DNA from: Archilochus colubris
Lineage: Eukaryota; Chordata; Aves; Apodiformes; Trochilidae
Assembly: GCA_023079485.1 (NCBI GenBank)
Contig: CM041090.1
Span: 35,924,874-35,988,873, forward strand
Length of the DNA stretch: 64,000 nucleotides
Direction of reading: 5' to 3'
Position 1 is the stretch's first letter. Every line of letters begins with the position of its first letter. Positions 59,674-64,000 of the stretch are shown piece by piece. Under the pieces are notes generated by a model. The model saw only the letters and a program-made list of their open reading frames with translations. It was not told the origin of the DNA and did not search any database. The position numbers and the translations under genes are program-made.

Positions 59674-62600
59674 GGAGAGTTAAAAAGGAAGTTAAATCTC
59701 AAGAGCAATGTCTGTACAGGATTTTCAGATACATGGTGTTTGGGGAGTGAAGCAGTTGTGAAGCTGGCTTTAACACAGCAATCAGCTGGGATTTGAGATT
59801 AAAAAGGAGCTAAGATCCCACCAGACAAAGCCCTTAGGCAGATAAATCTCCCAAAGACACAGAGGCAAGGCTGAATCCTTGGCCATTCCATGCCAAGCTG
59901 CATCTCCAGCTTCAAAAAAAAAAGCAGCCAGTGAGCCTGGTGCTGCCGAAACCAGTGAGACCAGTCACACGCTTGAAGCTGAACACAGGATGTTGGTTCC
60001 TCTGGTACTGCAGTCCCAGAACACTGCTGGTTTGGGCCTTTCCTGAATAATCACTTAATTTTACACTGCTAATTACAGAGCCCTGCAACCCAGCCACCTC
60101 CACAGAGCCTTGCTGGGAATGCCAGCCACTTGCAAAACCTCAGTAGAAGCTGTACGAGGTGCTGTGGCTGCATCAGCAGCTGCTTGGTGTGCATGCAGCA
60201 TATCTTCATTGAATGGCTGGTGAATGTTAGTGATAAGGAGGAATAAAGCATGTAGTTAGAGTTCATTTTGTATGGTATGGTATGTCCTGGGGGGTTTATG
60301 TGGCTAATATATTTGCTGCTCGTGCTGGGTCTCAGCACAAACCTCCAGATGAGAATATCTGTTTGTAATGCAGGTTGCACAATTCATTTATAATGAATAT
60401 AACTACCTGTGAAGTGGATCTAGAGGTCATTGAGTTATAGATTATTTGGGTAAATGGGGCACAAGCACTGCAGCAAGAAACCCATTTAAATATTAAGGAG
60501 AGCTATAAACTGAGAAGAAAACGGATAGCAGGGTAATATCATGTCAGCATATGCCCTCCAGAGAGGGACAGCTACTGCCTATTGATCAGAAAGTGCTCCA
60601 AAAATCATTTTGAAAACTCATAAACCTGAGTTGTAAATGTGGCCAGGAAGGTAAGCTTGCCAAGGCCAGCAGAAAGATGGGACACAGAATTTGAATCAAA
60701 CCCTGCCAACCTTATCTCATGGGCAATCCCACAGCAGGATCCCCACCAACACAGTGCTAATTCAGTGAGTAGGAGTGGAAGAGTCATGCCCTTTGGCTGA
60801 AAAGCCATTCCTGGGAGGATTTTTACCCTCTGAGTAATGTCCACAGGCACCTGCCTTGTGTTTAAAGAAGCAAATTTCTGGCAAGGTCAGAAGGTTCCTT
60901 GTAGGCATCTTATTTTTCATCATACCCAAGGATTCACCTGGCATGAAATGAGGACAACAGGATTAACCTCTGCTGTTAATACTATGGTTAAGGCAAATCC
61001 TGGGCTATAAAACTGCCAGCTGGACCTAGCACAGGGGTTGCTTTTCCTGCTGCAGCCATTTGGGATGCTATTCCTGAAGAAAAGAGGAAAGTCTTGCTTA
61101 GTTCCATCCAACACTGGTAGCAGGAGTGGAGTAATGAGATTGCCCAACATGCATGGTTTCTGAGAGCTTTCCGAGAGATACTGAGCAACCCCTGAGCCTG
61201 CTGAAAATGCACAGCTTGTGACTGCTTCCAAGGCACCCAGCAAACCAGAGTCTGATACACACAGCCAGAGAAGCATGGAAGGCTTCAGATGAGTAACCTG
61301 AGCACAACCACTGCCACCAGTCCCTATTGCTGGTTGTAGCACCCATCAAATCAGATGTACCCACCTAAAGAAAGGCTGCAGACTGAACAGCAGCAGAAAT
61401 ACTTGGAAGCCTGTACAGAACAGGAAAAATTAATGATCGCCCAGGACAGAAATAGAGGCTTTTCTTTCAAAACGTGTCCACAAATCAGGAGCAAAAGAGG
61501 GTTTCAAACTTGCCCGGCATACAATCCATGCTTGGTTCTGAGGTGTTTCATTACAGTTTCAGAGCCTTTTTTGATTCCAGCACTGTCCCTCCCTGCTGTG
61601 TTGTTCACCCAGGCACAGAGAGATGAGGTTGGGTGATTCAGCAGGAAGAGGCTTTAAGGACTCAGCAAGAGAGGTGAGCATCAGCCTATTCAAGGGCATA
61701 CATGCAGCCTGAAAAACAAGAGGTTCCTGTTTGGCATGTAAAGAACCCTTTGAAATACAAAAGCACTGTTCCAAGTCACTTGTTCCGAGTTTGTCCTCTT
61801 CCCTCCCCTCCACCCTTGTTCTCTCTAATTTTTGCAGCATCAGGGAAAGCTCTACATCTGGCTGATGGGCCAGCAGCACCTGACACCACCTACATGAGGC
61901 TAGCAGTTGCTTTATCATGAAAATTGAAGCTGCTTTGGAGTATGAAGCACTCTACCCAGCTTAAAAAACGCTGAGGACCAGAATTCAGGGTGAAGGAAAC
62001 TTTGAAGGTATAAACAGTCGTTCAGTGAGCTCCAAGAGAAACATCATCCCAGAGAGATGGAGACCAGGGAGGACAGATAGCCCTGTCTCACTGCTATGTC
62101 TTCACACAATTTATAGCATGACATTATAACCAGTAATAATAAACTACTGGGAGGCCATAGCTGGCACTTCTGAAACTCTGGGATGTGAAGGTCACTCATT
62201 TTATCATCGAGACAGCCTTTTAAAAGCACCTTTGGTGTGAAGCATTAACAGGAGGTGATCAAGGCTTTTAATTTAAAGCCTTTTATTGACAGCAGGCTGC
62301 GGTGTCACATCATGGATCTGAAGACTCGGATGCCCCACTGAGCCAAGACAGGACAGTACCAGCCCCAGAATCAAGTTGCCCAGATGTGCAGGAAGGTTTC
62401 AGGTGATATTACCCCTTGCAGGGTGCCATCTGCAGTGGTGGCCCATGAAGTGGTACAAAGACACATCCCTGCTCAAGTAATTTCATCCAGAGTGTCTGCT
62501 GCTCAAGTCACCCAGGTTGTGGCACAGCAGAGGCATCGTGCCAAAGAGGGTGGCTTTTATTAGGGTCAGACCTCACCTACAGCAATTATTGGCAAAGCCT

Positions 62601-62933
62601 AATAACAGGATTAATTGGGATACTGCTTGAAAAGACTAATTGTCTACTGTAAGGCTGACTTTTTAACCCCTTTCTGAAAGCTACTCAGTGTGAGCCCAGC
62701 AAATCAAATGCATAGACCTAGAAGGGAGGTGAGAAGGAAAAGTATGGTAAGGGAACCATGAGGAGTAAGGAGAAAGCCCTCCTTTCACAGAGCTTCTCTA
62801 CAAGATATATCAACAAGATCCTGCCAATCCATGCTGATTAAAGCCCACTAAGACCAATGGATGACAAAGTCCCTTCCCTGCTAATATTTTACAAATTCCA
62901 GAACTCACTTTTTTCTAATGGAGAGGCGAATGA

Positions 62934-63014
62934 TTTATATTTGAATCTTCACTGAAGAACAATAAGAACAAGAAAACAAACAGAATAGTTTATATTTGAA
63001 TCTTCACTGAAGAA
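62934..63014. repeat. Exact 26-bp direct repeat, 55-base period
   Basis: The word starting tttatatttgaatcttcac and ending tgaagaa occurs at 62934-62959 and again, identically, at 62989-63014. Similarity extends a few bases each side (gaat.. before, aa.a.caa after), so it is a local duplication of a block of a little over 30 bp, not a full 55-bp tandem. Confidence 0.9.
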
Positions 63015-64000
63015 TAACAAAAAAGCACAGTTATTTTCCCTCAGCTGTGACACTAATTCATTTCAGGCCACAATTATATATGATTAATCTAATGGCTCAC
63101 ATTCTGGTTTTTACCTTTTACAGCCACTTCAACTGAGGACACACATTACTGTGTTATTAAAGAAAGAAACAACAAACATTGCTTTTCACAGGGCTCTTTG
63201 CATGTAGAGAAGCAGAGATGTATATCCACAAACCACTCTTCCACTTTATAAAAACCTAAGGAACAGAAAACACATTGCACTTAAGGAATGTGAACTACTG
63301 GCTGTTCCTTTTCTCCAAGATAACAAGTTCTCCAGTTAGAGTTAAGTCATGAAAATCTGTTCCTCAGTATTTTGCTCTTTCCCTGGGGTTATGATTTAGA
63401 GGTGCCATAAGACAATTCCACAGCACATCCGTCTCAGTCCTGCCTAGGGCTGCATGGGAAAAACACGTTCCAGTTCCATCCCAAACTGTGAAGGCTTTCA
63501 GAAACATTCTTCATCCCAAATTGTGGCAAGAGGCCAGCACTTCAAACATTTTTGGTTACACTGAAATCCCCCAGGACTGCATTTTGGAAACATCAAAGCA
63601 CAACATGCTCCCCAGCACTCTCCAGCTGTCTGTCTGGCACACAGCAGTGGAACCGTAGCTGCTTCAGATTAAAACTGGCATGTTTTTTTTCTCTCACCTA
63701 TTCCTTGAAATAAGTTTTAAATCCATTGTTGCTGCTGCTTCAAAGGCCTCAGAGAAACACAACACAATCCATGATTCTTGTGGACTTTGGTGCAATGGGT
63801 CAGAGCCTTGCTGGGTGTCCGTGGTGCTTTAATGCCCATCTGGGATTCACAGCTCAGCAGGCTGATAAGAAACCAGACAGGTGAGCTGACAAGAAACTAT
63901 CAGGAGTTCCTTGGGGAAGTCTAGCATTGAAAAAGACCTCCGAGAAAACCCCAGGCCCTTGAGGAAGCATAATTAGTCACCAACAGCTCACACTTCATCC

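Larger units (their letters stand above)
57686..64000. other. Unique non-coding DNA, no gene seen
   Basis: Frames of 140 codons at 60920-61342 (-) and 119 codons at 61559-61918 (-) overlap other frames on both strands and are unrecognised. Two A/C tracts (58961-58995, 59617-59673) and a spaced 26-bp duplication (62934/62989) are listed separately. No CpG island, exon or RNA gene is visible up to the window edge. Confidence 0.55.

Noticed and set aside
1..64000. CRISPR array, insertion sequences, bacterial operon or contamination
   Set aside because: No regularly spaced repeats, no dense coding, and repeats are clearly avian CR1.
1..64000. Endogenous retrovirus or LTR pair
   Set aside because: No long direct terminal repeats, primer-binding site or gag/pol/env-like frames were seen. 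The only reverse-transcriptase sequence is of the LINE type.
1..64000. tRNA genes
   Set aside because: I found no intact B-box (GGTTCGAATCC-like) with a matching acceptor stem. The only tRNA-like head is the decayed one in the SINE at 40050.

Overview
The window looks like euchromatic, gene-poor DNA from a bird. The main evidence is a set of CR1-type LINE fragments with avian features: the terminal ATTCTATGA-type repeats, the 'ggttggaagggacc' block just inside the 3' end, and the C-terminal peptide of CR1 ORF2 around 'HWNRLPREVV'. CpG is sparse throughout, interspersed repeats cover only a few per cent, and there is no operon-like packing of reading frames. I cannot name the species. A neoavian or songbird-like genome is a guess.

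Layout. I find no protein-coding gene, exon, tRNA, rRNA or other RNA gene that I can support. Recognisable content is almost all relics of transposable elements. These are an ancient CR1 3' end (about 2095-2425, +), a decayed CR1 3'-UTR scrap (4195-4312, +), a reverse-transcriptase segment still lying in a 237-codon open frame (about 6027-6655, +), a CR1 3' end (7257-7417, -), a longer CR1 (20808-21352, -), a relatively well-preserved 5'-truncated CR1 with an intact ORF2 C-terminus and stop (45422-45868, +), a CR1 3'-terminal scrap (55832-55900, -) and a further old CR1 3' end (57450-57685, +). Older, non-CR1 layers are a MIR/CORE-SINE-like element (40050-40230), two palindromic MITE-like elements (about 8425-8510 and 14787-14890) and a probable ancient dispersed repeat (33575-33732).

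Between these lie long unique stretches, probably intergenic or intronic. They carry simple sequence: a 24-base A tract, CA/GT runs, and at least seven A/C-only or G/T-only tracts. They also carry a few short dyads and duplications, including a perfect 12-bp stem around TAAT cores at 34245-34277 and a palindromic RFX X-box match at 39561-39575. The reading frames of 130-190 codons scattered through these stretches resemble nothing I know and fit chance.

How it works together: there is no gene set to connect. The window reads as a stratigraphic record of repeat insertions of different ages, with a few short sequences that could be regulatory. I found no evidence for an undescribed biological system. 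The most checkable oddities are the open reverse-transcriptase relic and the X-box and TAAT dyad candidates.
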